This document shows positions 16,585-25,010 of a DNA stretch of 40,390 nucleotides, piece by piece (the stretch's first letter is position 1; each line of letters starts with the position of its first letter). Location: positions 1 to 40,390 of the forward strand of contig JAKBMG010000137.1 in the NCBI GenBank assembly GCA_021831685.1. Direction: 5' to 3'. Under the pieces are notes generated by a model. That model was given only the letters and a program-made list of their open reading frames with translations, had not been told where the DNA came from and ran no database searches. The DNA is from Bacteroidota bacterium. GTDB taxonomy: Bacteria; Bacteroidota; Ignavibacteria; Ignavibacteriales; Ignavibacteriaceae. The position numbers and the translations under genes are program-made.

Positions 16585-19043
16585 TTCTGCTTTCCTTCTA
16601 TTTTCTCTATCGCCTTTTTCAATTCAGGCTTAACAATTTCACGTTGTTCCTCATGCGCAATTTTTTTTAACAAAGGAAGAGATTCATTTGCATTTGCTTC
16701 AACAAGAAGATTCGAGGCATAAATCCTTGTTCTCCAATAATAATTTTGAAGAGCGTCGTTATAAACTTTAATAACTTCGTCACGATGTTTTTGGATAAAA
16801 CTTTTTGCACAATTAAGTGCAGCAACATCCAAAAGATGCATTCCGCCAATACTGTACTTATAGTTTGAGTATTTATCAGCTAATTGAATTGCCCGAGGGT
16901 CTCCGAGTATTTTTAATCCATCAAAGACGGAACGCCGAACTATATTTCTATGAGAATTTAGCGTCAATGCTTTTTGAAGAATATCAAACGCACCAGGCAT
17001 TTTACCGGCACCGATTGCGTAAGCAGCCGCGGCTCTTACATAATCATTTTTTGAGTTGAATAATTTTTTCACTAAAAATTCTTTAATATTTTTTATAGGG
17101 TACATTGATAGTCCCTTTATTGCCACTTCCTGAACTCTAGCATCAAAATCATTTGCGGCAAGCATAATTGCATTAAGGGCATCCATACCACCAATCTTTT
17201 TTAGGCTTTCTACTGCATGCAATCTTACGCCATAAAAGCCATCACGCAATAAAACTCGCTTAAGCAGCGGAATCGCCCGTTTTCCAAAAGAGACTAATGA
17301 ATCTGCCGCGTCAATTCTTCCTATTATATCATCATCGTACTGAAGTTGGTAGACAAGTTCATTAAAAGTTTTGGGGAAATCTACAGTACATAGAACAGGA
17401 ATATTTTTATTAAAAAGAATCATGTCCGGTTTTTGTGGGCAATCGAATTCAAATGTCTCATTTTTCTTTGCAACATGAATCTTCTCGCTAATCAAATTCT
17501 TTCCTGCGGTAATTTCAACCGGGACATGCATGTCAAATAATCCTACAGCCGGCAGTTCTTTTTGGGTTTGTTCAACTGTTAAATAAACTTTTCTGGATTG
17601 TTCATCATATTTATATGAAACTTTAAATTCCGGATAACCTGCTCCATAAACCCATTCGTTAAAGAACCAGGAGAGGTTTTTACCCATGGATTCTTCCATA
17701 GTTTTTTTGAAATCTTCGGTGGTTACATCCTGGTATTTAAATTTTTGGACATAATTTTGAATCCCTTTTTTGAATGCTTTATCGCCGAGTTCATATCTAA
17801 GCATATTTAAAATTGCGGCGCCTCTCTCATAGCATTTATTAGCTGTTTCGCCAAGCTCTACGGGAATAAAATTATGTTGATATGCTTTTATAGAATCAAG
17901 CGGCTGTTCTTTAATTTCTTCAGTTTGATAAAGTCGGTTTTCAGTATATCTTAAAAATTTAAAGTCATCTTTTCCGAATTGATGGAGATAATAAAGATCG
18001 GTAAAATAAGTTGCAAAGCTTTCGTTAAGCCATATATGGTCGAAAGATTTACACGTAAGCAAATCTCCAAACCATTGATGCGCAAGCTCGTGAGCAGTCA
18101 AATCGTCGGGAATATAATTCGGAATAGCACTTTTCCCCTCAAGTAGTCTCATGTTCAAAGTAGTTGCAGTTATATTTTCCATTCCGCCATACTCAAAGTC
18201 CTGAACTGTAGTTTGTGCATAACGATTGTAAGGATAGGGTGCAATGTAGTCGGAATAAAACTCAATCATCTGCGGGGTTCGCCCATAAAAATAATCTGTT
18301 TTATCCGCCCACTCGCGGGGAACATTATAATCAAGTTCAACACCTCTTACATAATCTTTAAAGGTTACATAATCGCCGATAATGATTGAGGTAAGATAAT
18401 TTGAATGAGGATAGTCGCATTTCCAGTCGAATGTTTTGGTATGTGCATCATTATTTTCATTCACAAAGACAAGCTTGCCGTTAGAAATAACGGATAAACT
18501 GTCGGGAACAGTTGTGATAATTTCTGAAGTTAATTTATCGTCAGGAAGATCGTAGGCTAAATACCAATACCTGTTATCCCTATCTTCACCCTGGCTCCAG
18601 ATATTATAACGCATAGATGGGAATACTTTCGACGGTTTGAAAAAATATAATCCGTCCGTAGGAAAAGCCGTATATTTAATTTGAACGGTTAAGCTATCGC
18701 CTGCGTTATAATTTTTATCAAGCTTAATAAAAGCATTCTCATTAGTCTGCCAAAATGAAAGGCTAGCATCTCCGAGCTTAACGGAAGAAACTTTAATCGT
18801 TTTTGCATCAAGAATGAGGGTATCAAAATTATTTTTAATCGGAGAGAATGTAAATTCTTCATTTCCGGTAACCCTGTTACTATCGGCATTAAACTGTAAA
18901 AACAGTTTGACATTTTTTTGGTCATAATTTCGCGTTTGCGGATTAAGGACAGATACGTCGCTTGATTGAGCGTAAACCGCTCGTGCAAAAAAAGTGATTA
19001 TAAAGAAATAATAAAAAAAGGATCTATTATGGGATTTAATCAT
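16581..19043 (-). CDS. M1 family aminopeptidase with C-terminal HEAT-like repeats
   Basis: 820 residues with an N-terminal signal peptide (cut near VYA, residue 25), so it is exported. The beta-saddle domain is followed by GGMEN at 286-290, which binds the substrate amino terminus, and the zinc site HELAH at 318-322 with Glu341 in LNESFATYF. From about residue 565 the protein consists of helical HEAT/armadillo-like repeats (AIPLLKRVLLRDGFYGVRL, DYVRAAAAYAIGAGKMPGA). This is longer than typical LTA4-hydrolase-like enzymes. AGGAA precedes the ATG. The stop is coupled to the cation transporter gene by a 4-bp overlap. Confidence 0.95.
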   Translation of the reverse strand: MIKSHNRSFFYYFFIITFFARAVYAQSSDVSVLNPQTRNYDQKNVKLFLQFNADSNRVTGNEEFTFSPIKNNFDTLILDAKTIKVSSVKLGDASLSFWQTNENAFIKLDKNYNAGDSLTVQIKYTAFPTDGLYFFKPSKVFPSMRYNIWSQGEDRDNRYWYLAYDLPDDKLTSEIITTVPDSLSVISNGKLVFVNENNDAHTKTFDWKCDYPHSNYLTSIIIGDYVTFKDYVRGVELDYNVPREWADKTDYFYGRTPQMIEFYSDYIAPYPYNRYAQTTVQDFEYGGMENITATTLNMRLLEGKSAIPNYIPDDLTAHELAHQWFGDLLTCKSFDHIWLNESFATYFTDLYYLHQFGKDDFKFLRYTENRLYQTEEIKEQPLDSIKAYQHNFIPVELGETANKCYERGAAILNMLRYELGDKAFKKGIQNYVQKFKYQDVTTEDFKKTMEESMGKNLSWFFNEWVYGAGYPEFKVSYKYDEQSRKVYLTVEQTQKELPAVGLFDMHVPVEITAGKNLISEKIHVAKKNETFEFDCPQKPDMILFNKNIPVLCTVDFPKTFNELVYQLQYDDDIIGRIDAADSLVSFGKRAIPLLKRVLLRDGFYGVRLHAVESLKKIGGMDALNAIMLAANDFDARVQEVAIKGLSMYPIKNIKEFLVKKLFNSKNDYVRAAAAYAIGAGKMPGAFDILQKALTLNSHRNIVRRSVFDGLKILGDPRAIQLADKYSNYKYSIGGMHLLDVAALNCAKSFIQKHRDEVIKVYNDALQNYYWRTRIYASNLLVEANANESLPLLKKIAHEEQREIVKPELKKAIEKIEGKQK

Positions 19044-19112
19044 AGCAGGGTTCCTAATAAATAGAAAAATCTTTCGAAAAATAGCGGTAAATAATGTAGG
19101 ATATCAGGTTAG

Positions 19113-19418
19113 TCAAATTGATTCCATTATCATCCGGGCAGACGTAACCTTACCGAGGAAATTAGAATTGACTTCAGCTTGAAGTCGTGGGGCTTCTTTT
19201 TCCGCATAAGAGATATATTGATCAATCGATTCGCATTCGTAGTGGCTAAAGTAAGTTACTTCATTACTTGAGTTGGTAGGAATACGTACTTTGTAAAATT
19301 TGTGATTATTAAAATAGCCAGTTCGAAGAATATCCGGAATGTGTGTATCTTTCATCCATGAAAGCCATTCATTCTCAGCTTCTTTTTTTACAATTGAAGT
19401 AATGCTATAGACAAACAT
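19113..19418 (-). CDS. DUF4286 family protein
   Basis: 101 residues. The opening MFVYSITSIVKKEAENEWLS and the segment MKDTHIPDILRTGYF match the DUF4286 family, a ferredoxin-like alpha-beta barrel fold related to small monooxygenase-like proteins, with no established role. AAAGG precedes the ATG by seven bases. It is 69 bp upstream of the aminopeptidase gene in the same direction and may be cotranscribed. Confidence 0.88.
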   Translation of the reverse strand: MFVYSITSIVKKEAENEWLSWMKDTHIPDILRTGYFNNHKFYKVRIPTNSSNEVTYFSHYECESIDQYISYAEKEAPRLQAEVNSNFLGKVTSARMIMESI

Positions 19419-19608
19419 ATAAGCCTTTATATTTTAAGAGGTGAATTATTTAAAGAAAAAGAATCCGCTCTAACTAGTTAGATAACTTGAATTACTAATT
19501 ACTCAAATATGCTTGGCTAAACTTAATTTTTTTTTCTAAAAAATGCTAATGAATATGTGAAGGATAAAATTTAAAAATGTTAGCAGCGCCACATCATTAA
19601 AAATTTTC

Positions 19609-19639
19609 TTGTTGCGAAAAGAAAAATATTTTATCTTTA
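19609..19639 (+). promoter_or_regulatory. Bacteroidota-type promoter for candidate small RNA
   Basis: A TTG at 19609-19611 (-33 position) and TATCTTTA at 19632-19639 (-7 position, consensus TAnnTTTG) are separated by 20 bases, within the 19-21 range of the Bacteroidota consensus. The last -7 base is A rather than G. Predicted start is about 19645, at the base of the structured RNA. Confidence 0.45.
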
Positions 19640-19643
19640 CTAC

Positions 19644-19727
19644 GGTTCTGTTAAAAGGTTCTCCCCTGCCTTTTAACTTAAGGAACTAAAGTCCCATAGT
19701 CGCCCGATTATGGGGCTTTTTATTTTT
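19644..19727 (+). ncRNA. Candidate small RNA ending in an intrinsic terminator
   Basis: About 84 bases. The first stem has arms GTTAAAAGG (19650-19658) and CCTTTTAAC (19669-19677) around the loop TTCTCCCCTG, extended at its base by GTTCT with GGAAC across a TTAA bulge. The second stem has arms AAGTCCCATA and TATGGGGCTT (19690-19699 and 19710-19719), then a T-rich tail ending near 19727. The T-run is only on the plus strand, so this is not simply the terminator of the convergent minus-strand lipoprotein gene. I do not recognise a known RNA family; 6S-like, antisense or attenuator roles are open. Confidence 0.5.
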
Positions 19728-19738
19728 AAATGAATATT

Positions 19739-20824
19739 TTACCTTTTAATATTTTCCCGGCGAATATTTATCGAGTCCTTCTTTGAATTAGGCTTTACTT
19801 GTGGAGTTTTCTTTTGTTTAACGGGAGATTGCTTTTTCCGGTCTATTTTAGGCGTATTTACTTTCTGAGTTCCTGCGCCGCGTATCATATTATTATTTCG
19901 CTTTGGAATGCTCTCTCGTATTTTTTTACTATTATCAATCGGCGGCTTTCTTTCAACCGGATTTTTATAATCCGTTTTAGGATTAGTGTTTACAGGACTT
20001 CTTACCGGAGGTGTATCAGGTCTAGTAACCGGTGGAGGTGCAACAGGCCTAGTAATTTGCGTAGGAGTAACTGGCCTGGTAACTGGGGGTAGTATAGCTT
20101 TATTATCATTTTGCTGTACGCCATTATTTTTAATCTGATCGTTTCTTAAATTTCCTACCTTTTGCACTCTTGCACGAATTATTTGCCGGCTTCCGGCAGA
20201 TACTTTTTCATTTACTATATTGGCTTCCTGTATCCTCTGGTTTGTAACATTTTCTATTTCACGAACATCCGGAGCCCGACCGCCTTCATTATTTCTAATA
20301 TTTCTAATTGCGCTATTGTTTTCACTAGTCCTGTATTTGACAACATCCTGATTTATAAAATTTTTCTGAGGAACGACTACCCAGTAATTTGTTTGACTAT
20401 AGTAAACATTTGCAACAGGATAATTAGGAGAAGGTTGGGGCGCCCAACCGACATAACCGTTTTGATTATACCATACCACACGAGCCGGGGCCCATTGATA
20501 AGACGGTTCCCAAATCCATCCGTATTGAGGATTGTTATCCCAATAGCCATAATGGTAAACCACCCAGCCATAAGGTTCGTAGGAATCCCACATCCAACCA
20601 TTAGCAGTCCATACCCAACGTCCATCTGAATAAGGTTGCCATTGCTGTGAAACGTTTGGTTGCCAAACTGTTCCTACTTGCGGTACATTTATCCATTGAC
20701 CGTATTGATCTAGTTGACTGAAGGTTTGGGTCGGATTATTTGCTACAGAAACATTCTGGGTTGTATAACATGCAGGAATAATCAGTACGGCAGAAGTTAA
20801 AAGGACATAAATTATTTTTCTCAT
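19739..20824 (-). CDS. DUF6600-type tryptophan-rich lipoprotein
   Basis: 361 residues. A lipoprotein signal ends at LIIPAC (Cys19). Residues about 40-150 contain the Trp/Tyr/Gly/Pro-rich repeats seen in DUF6600 proteins (WQPYSDGRWVWTANGWMW, YGWVVYHYGYWDN, GWIWEPSYQWAPARV). The C-terminal half is disordered: Pro/Thr/Arg-rich (RPVTPTQITRP) and strongly basic at the end. GAAGGA precedes the ATG. The family is of unknown function and is probably an outer-membrane or periplasmic structural protein. About 100 bases upstream lie competing hairpins (separate entry). Confidence 0.85.
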   Translation of the reverse strand: MRKIIYVLLTSAVLIIPACYTTQNVSVANNPTQTFSQLDQYGQWINVPQVGTVWQPNVSQQWQPYSDGRWVWTANGWMWDSYEPYGWVVYHYGYWDNNPQYGWIWEPSYQWAPARVVWYNQNGYVGWAPQPSPNYPVANVYYSQTNYWVVVPQKNFINQDVVKYRTSENNSAIRNIRNNEGGRAPDVREIENVTNQRIQEANIVNEKVSAGSRQIIRARVQKVGNLRNDQIKNNGVQQNDNKAILPPVTRPVTPTQITRPVAPPPVTRPDTPPVRSPVNTNPKTDYKNPVERKPPIDNSKKIRESIPKRNNNMIRGAGTQKVNTPKIDRKKQSPVKQKKTPQVKPNSKKDSINIRRENIKR

Positions 20825-20926
20825 TTTTCAATCCTTCAATTTGTAATTCTTTAATTTGCGACTTAGTAATCTCGTTGGATAATCATGCAATGTTAAAATA
20901 TTTTAAAGTATATCGAAATTATCCAG

Positions 20927-21009
20927 GCATTTATTTCCGAATGTACTGGAATAAATGCTTATGCACGCATCAGCGGGAAAAAAATTTAATTTCGTGCTTA
21001 TAAGCATTT
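20927..21009 (-). promoter_or_regulatory. Mutually exclusive hairpins upstream of the DUF6600 lipoprotein gene
   Basis: GCATTTATTtCC (20927-20938) pairs with GGAATAAATGC (20948-20958). AAATGCTTATGCACG (20953-20967) pairs with 20993-21009 (CGTGC, two bulged bases, ATAAGCATTT). The two stems share 20953-20958 and so cannot form together. They would lie in a 5' leader about 100-185 bases before the lipoprotein start. No T-run or known riboswitch core is visible. Confidence 0.35.
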
Positions 21010-21264
21010 TATTTGGCAATAATATAATACATTCAAGGATTATAAATCCAGATATATTATAGGTGGAATATAATTCTTTTAGATGAAGAAAGGCACCGAT
21101 AAAATTGGTATGAAATTACCTAAACTTCAATAAAGAGAACGTAAAGTGTGGCACACTCAAGAAAATTAGAATATTACCAGTTAAAATTGCACACAATATT
21201 ATATTTGATCGCATTTGAGCATAGAGGTATTTTTACTCAATACATGAATATATTTGGGTGGGTA

Positions 21265-21289
21265 TCGGCCAAAATGGCCGACTTTTTTT
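21265..21289 (+). terminator. Intrinsic terminator on the plus strand
   Basis: TCGGCCA (21265-21271), a three-base loop, TGGCCGA (21275-21281), then C and seven T. It is the strongest terminator-like structure in this region. No plus-strand gene precedes it within 4 kb (the nearest is the candidate small RNA, which has its own terminator), implying an unannotated short transcript. Confidence 0.75.
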
Positions 21290-21313
21290 CATGAGATATT
21301 TAGATAAAATTAG

Positions 21314-21357
21314 ATGCCTAGTTGAGGCTTGTTATAGGCTTGGCAGAGGCCTAGTAG
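21314..21357. repeat. 11-bp degenerate tandem repeat, four units
   Basis: Units at 21314-21324, 21325-21335, 21336-21346 and 21347-21357 read ATGCCTAGTTG, AGGCTTGTTAT, AGGCTTGGCAG and AGGCCTAGTAG. The shared core is AGGCYTRG/T. It is non-coding and richer in G+C than its surroundings. Confidence 0.6.
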
Positions 21358-21544
21358 AAATGGGAAGAATTTGGTCAAAGACATGATGAAAATGATCACG
21401 ATTGTGACAAAAATGGTAAGGTGCGAAATGACATTTTGGAGTTGTGCAACAGTCTCAACAGGCTGGCATAGATTTTAGTGCAAATTCTATCGAAAGTATC
21501 AGAATCTTATCCCTGATTATTCTGTGATGATTTTGAAATATTGT

Positions 21545-22213
21545 CTAAAAATGGCTATTCTTTAATTTGAGTTTTTCTTTTAAGGTTGATATGCTTTCCT
21601 CGACTTCTTCGCGTGGGAGATTTCCTTTGATTAAATCTTCATCCGGTTTTTCTAATAAACGTTCACAGAATCTTATCCCTTTTTCGGTATAATTATCATC
21701 GTATTCAATCAAATTATAAATAATATTTTCAGCTTCGGCATAAGTGCCTGAAAATTCATAATAGAAGAAAAGGTTCTCTTCGGTATCTATAGTTATTTCA
21801 AATTCTTTAAGCTTGGAGGTCAATAAATTAATTTTATTTAGATGATCTAGTTCTATTATGGTAGGAGAACTTTTCAGCCCTTCGACAAAAAGAGACAAGG
21901 AACGCTCATACAAACTAATTGCCCTTTCCATATTGTTCTGAAGCTTAAATATTTCGGCTTCTTCATAAAATAAAACTCCGAACACGTAACAATTCCCTGG
22001 AAGTAATAACTCATTTTTACCGATAAGGTTGATAAGTTGTTCGTCGGAAATGTTGTCAACAAAATTTAAGTCTAATCCGAAGAATTCCTTTGTTACATTG
22101 TTCAGTTCAGATAATGCTGTTTTATAATCCTTGGCATCTTTTGAGAAGACAAGTTTAGCAAGCGCTTTTACAAGCGTATCAATCATCCGCATTAAATAAT
22201 CTTTTGTAAGCAT
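21545..22213 (-). CDS. DUF6483 family protein
   Basis: 222 residues, cytosolic, largely helical. The opening KDYLMRMIDTLVKALAKLVF and the segment LNNVTKEFFGLDLNF match DUF6483, a family of unknown function. The middle resembles a TPR-like helical hairpin (YEEAEIFKLQNNMERAISLY). The start at 22213 keeps the family N-terminus, but no clear ribosome binding site precedes it. It is 123 bp downstream of the oxidoreductase gene in the same direction; no functional link is evident. Confidence 0.78.
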   Translation of the reverse strand: MLTKDYLMRMIDTLVKALAKLVFSKDAKDYKTALSELNNVTKEFFGLDLNFVDNISDEQLINLIGKNELLLPGNCYVFGVLFYEEAEIFKLQNNMERAISLYERSLSLFVEGLKSSPTIIELDHLNKINLLTSKLKEFEITIDTEENLFFYYEFSGTYAEAENIIYNLIEYDDNYTEKGIRFCERLLEKPDEDLIKGNLPREEVEESISTLKEKLKLKNSHF

Positions 22214-22336
22214 ACAAATTATATCTGATTTATTTTTGTATTTCTAATTTAGCATAATTAATTATGTTAAAAATTAAATGTGTTCAGAATTCGCTTCTTA
22301 AAATGTTCAGACATAAGTCTATTCTATATAAATTTT

Positions 22337-23338
22337 TCAGTCAAGTTTTACAACTACCCTACCAGTAATATTTCCTCTAAATATCAAATCGATTTTCCCA
22401 CTCAGCTCTTCAAGAGAACATTCTGATGCGATTAGATTTAGAGTATTGGGTTTCCATTCACCTGCTAATTTATTCCATAACATTTTTCGAATATTTAGAT
22501 TACAATGTGCAGAATCGCTTCCTAATAGTTTAACTCCGCGGAGAATAAAAGGATAAACGGAAGTGTTAAGAATAGGCGACTGAGTAAGTCCACATGCCGC
22601 AATAGAACCACCATAAACCGTTGATTTGATTGCGGTAGCGAGAATATTTCCGCCAACGGAATCAATTACTGCTGCCCATCTTATTGGTAAAAGCGCCTTA
22701 CCGGACTTGTCGTCAATACTTTCTCGATTAATGATTCTTGAAGCGCCGATATTTTTTAAAAAAGATTCCTTATCTATTTTTCCAGTAACAGCAGTTATTT
22801 TTTTATAACCGGCTTTAGATAAAATTGCAATTGATAACGAACCAACCCCCCCTGTTGCTCCGGTAATTAAAATGTCTTCTTTACCAAAATGGTCTAATCC
22901 ATCTGCTTCAAGATTATGAAGAGACAACGCTGCTGTAAAACCGGCGGTTCCGTATATCATAGATTCTTTTAAGGTCATACTTTTCGGAAGCTTTATTACC
23001 CAGTCAGAAGGAACGCGAATAAATTGTCCGTATCCGCCCGGAGTGTTCATACCGAGGTCGAATCCTGTAACTATGACTTCATCTCCGGCGATAAAATCTT
23101 TTTTAGCTGATTCAACAACAATGCCTGCAGCATCAATTCCCGGTGTATGCGGATATCGTCTTGTAATTCCTTTATTTCCAGATGCCGATAAAGCGTCCTT
23201 ATAATTCAGTGAAGAATATTTTACGTTGATTAGGACGTCATCAACGGGAAGATCATCAATTGATTTTGTTTTAATCTCTCTGATGAATTTTCCGTTCTCT
23301 TCGCGAACGACAAAAGCCGTAAACTTATTTTCTTCCAT
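22337..23338 (-). CDS. AcuI/YhdH-type acrylyl-CoA reductase family oxidoreductase
   Basis: 333 residues, zinc-free medium-chain dehydrogenase/reductase. NVKYSSLNYKDALS, RYPHTPGIDAAG and VTGFDLGMNTPGGYGQFIRV are typical of the YhdH/AcuI quinone-oxidoreductase-like subgroup, and GATGGVGSLSIAIL is the nucleotide-binding loop (NADPH in characterised members). Characterised AcuI reduces acryloyl-CoA to propionyl-CoA; the true substrate here is not readable from sequence. AAAAGGAT precedes the ATG. It is divergent from gatB, with a 199-bp region between. Confidence 0.9.
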   Translation of the reverse strand: MEENKFTAFVVREENGKFIREIKTKSIDDLPVDDVLINVKYSSLNYKDALSASGNKGITRRYPHTPGIDAAGIVVESAKKDFIAGDEVIVTGFDLGMNTPGGYGQFIRVPSDWVIKLPKSMTLKESMIYGTAGFTAALSLHNLEADGLDHFGKEDILITGATGGVGSLSIAILSKAGYKKITAVTGKIDKESFLKNIGASRIINRESIDDKSGKALLPIRWAAVIDSVGGNILATAIKSTVYGGSIAACGLTQSPILNTSVYPFILRGVKLLGSDSAHCNLNIRKMLWNKLAGEWKPNTLNLIASECSLEELSGKIDLIFRGNITGRVVVKLD

Positions 23339-23410
23339 TTTATCATATCCTTTTTATATCAATTTAAATTTAATCAATTTAGTCCTGAAATATGCTTTAG
23401 TGAAAAATGG

Positions 23411-23460
23411 GACACAGATTAGTTATGATTACTTATGATTGGTTAAGATTATTCTTAATT
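23411..23460. repeat. 10-bp degenerate tandem repeat in the AcuI-gatB intergenic region
   Basis: Five consecutive decamers read gacacagatt, agttatgatt, acttatgatt, ggttaagatt and attcttaatt; the core is TTATGATT. On the minus strand this is a run of AATCATAA-like units ending in CTGTGTCCC. Similar AATCA-rich, 10-bp-spaced intergenic repeats occur in Bacteroidota genomes as far as I recall. Confidence 0.6.
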
Positions 23461-23537
23461 AGGTTTGCGGTATGTCAATCCGGCTTTCAATCTAAGTCAA
23501 TCCTTTTTATATTTGTTACTTAAAAAATAGTTGATAA

Positions 23538-24995
23538 ATGAACGATAAATATGAAGCCGTAATTGGATTAGAAGTACACGCACAGCTTTTAACTGAGTCA
23601 AAAGCCTTTTGCGGATGCTCTACAAAGTTTGGTAATGCACCAAACAGCAACGTTTGTCCAATTTGTCTCGGTCATCCGGGGGTTTTACCGGTATTAAATA
23701 AAAAAGTTATCGAATATACTATCAAGATGGGACTTGCAACTAATTGTACAATTAACCAACGTTCAACCTTTGCAAGAAAGAATTATTTTTATCCTGACTT
23801 ACCGAAAGGTTATCAAATTTCACAGTATGAAGAGCCGATTTGTGAGCAGGGGCATATTATTATTTCGTTAAGCGGCAGTTCTGAAAAAAAAGTTGGTATC
23901 ACACGTATTCACATGGAAGAAGATGCCGGGAAATTGATACACGATCATGGATTTGAAACGCTTGTAGATGTTAATCGGTGCGGGGTTCCATTAATGGAAA
24001 TTGTCAGTGAACCGGATATGAGAAGCGCAGAAGAAGCTTATCAATACCTTACAAAAATTAAACAGCTCGTGCAATATCTTGAAATATGCGACGGGAATAT
24101 GGAGGAAGGTTCTTTGCGATGCGATGCTAATGTTTCAGTAAGATTAAAAGGAGCAAAGGAATTTGGTACTAAGAGAGAAATAAAGAACATGAACTCTTTC
24201 CGTAATGTGGAAAGAGCTATTAAGTTTGAGATTAATAGACAAATTGAGATTATTGAAGACGGTGGAACAATTACTCAACAAACTCTGCTATGGGATGCAG
24301 ATTTGAACGAAGTTTTCCCGATGCGAAGCAAAGAGGAAGCGCATGATTACAAATACTTTCCTGAGCCGGATTTATTACCGGTAATTGTCGATGAAAAATG
24401 GAAATCCGAAATTGAAAAATATTTGCCGGAACTTCCTGAAAATAGAAAAGAAAGAATGGCCGTTACATATAATCTCCCCAAATATGACGCAGAACTACTT
24501 ACGCAGAGCAAGCCAATTGCCGATTATTATGAAAAAGTAATTTCTGTAACTAATGATTATAAGAGTGCCAGTAATTGGATAATGACTGATATTTTGAAAA
24601 TAATTAACGAAGAAAAAATTGATATTAGGGATTTCCCGGTGGCAGCCGAAGACCTTGGTGAGCTGATAAATCTCATAAGTGATGGCACTATCAGCGGAAA
24701 AATTGCTAAAGAAATTTTTCCGGCAATGGTGATTGAGAAAAAAAAACCATCAGCAATTGTTAAGGAAAAGAACCTTTTACAAATTTCCGATGCGGGCGAG
24801 ATTGAAAAAATCGTAAACCAAACGTTGGAAAAAAATTCTTCCGAAGTGCAAATGTATCTTGGCGGAAAGGAAAAAGTATTTGGCTTTTTCGTAGGCCAAA
24901 TAATGAAGGAGACTAAAGGAAAGGCTAATCCTAAGCTTGTAAACGAGTTACTTAGCGAAAAGCTTGAGGCATTAAAAAATAAAATAATAAAGTAA
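23538..24995 (+). CDS. gatB: Aspartyl/glutamyl-tRNA amidotransferase subunit B
   Basis: Kinase/amidotransferase subunit of GatCAB, which converts Glu-tRNA(Gln) and Asp-tRNA(Asn) to the amides. 485 residues is the usual length. EAVIGLEVHAQL opens the cradle domain. CGCSTKFGNAPNSNVCPIC carries the four zinc-binding Cys. YFYPDLPKGYQISQ, RIHMEEDAGKL and DVNRCGVPLMEIVSEPD are GatB signatures, and a YqeY-like tRNA-binding tail starts about residue 330. GatA and GatC are not in the window. The gene is followed after 15 bp by lepB. No strong ribosome binding site precedes the ATG. Confidence 0.98.
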   Translation: MNDKYEAVIGLEVHAQLLTESKAFCGCSTKFGNAPNSNVCPICLGHPGVLPVLNKKVIEYTIKMGLATNCTINQRSTFARKNYFYPDLPKGYQISQYEEPICEQGHIIISLSGSSEKKVGITRIHMEEDAGKLIHDHGFETLVDVNRCGVPLMEIVSEPDMRSAEEAYQYLTKIKQLVQYLEICDGNMEEGSLRCDANVSVRLKGAKEFGTKREIKNMNSFRNVERAIKFEINRQIEIIEDGGTITQQTLLWDADLNEVFPMRSKEEAHDYKYFPEPDLLPVIVDEKWKSEIEKYLPELPENRKERMAVTYNLPKYDAELLTQSKPIADYYEKVISVTNDYKSASNWIMTDILKIINEEKIDIRDFPVAAEDLGELINLISDGTISGKIAKEIFPAMVIEKKKPSAIVKEKNLLQISDAGEIEKIVNQTLEKNSSEVQMYLGGKEKVFGFFVGQIMKETKGKANPKLVNELLSEKLEALKNKIIK

Positions 24996-25010
24996 AAACG
25001 GAGTTTAGAT

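Larger units (their letters stand above)
20825..21544. other. 720-bp intergenic region with hairpins, terminator and tandem repeat
   Basis: No gene is supported here, but there is clear structure: competing inverted repeats at 20927-21009, a TAnnTTTG box at 21200-21207, a strong intrinsic terminator at 21265-21289 and an 11-bp tandem repeat at 21314-21357. The part from about 21310 to 21480 is less AT-rich than its surroundings and may be debris of a decayed insertion. Confidence 0.7.

Noticed and set aside
21432-21462. Insertion-sequence end (GTTGTGCAACAGTCTCAAC-like)
   Set aside because: Resembles known IS ends, but no partner end, target duplication or transposase was found, so it is not annotated as a mobile element.
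22253-22266. 14-bp palindrome CATAATTAATTATG upstream of the DUF6483 gene
   Set aside because: Composed almost wholly of A and T; such palindromes are expected by chance at this base composition.
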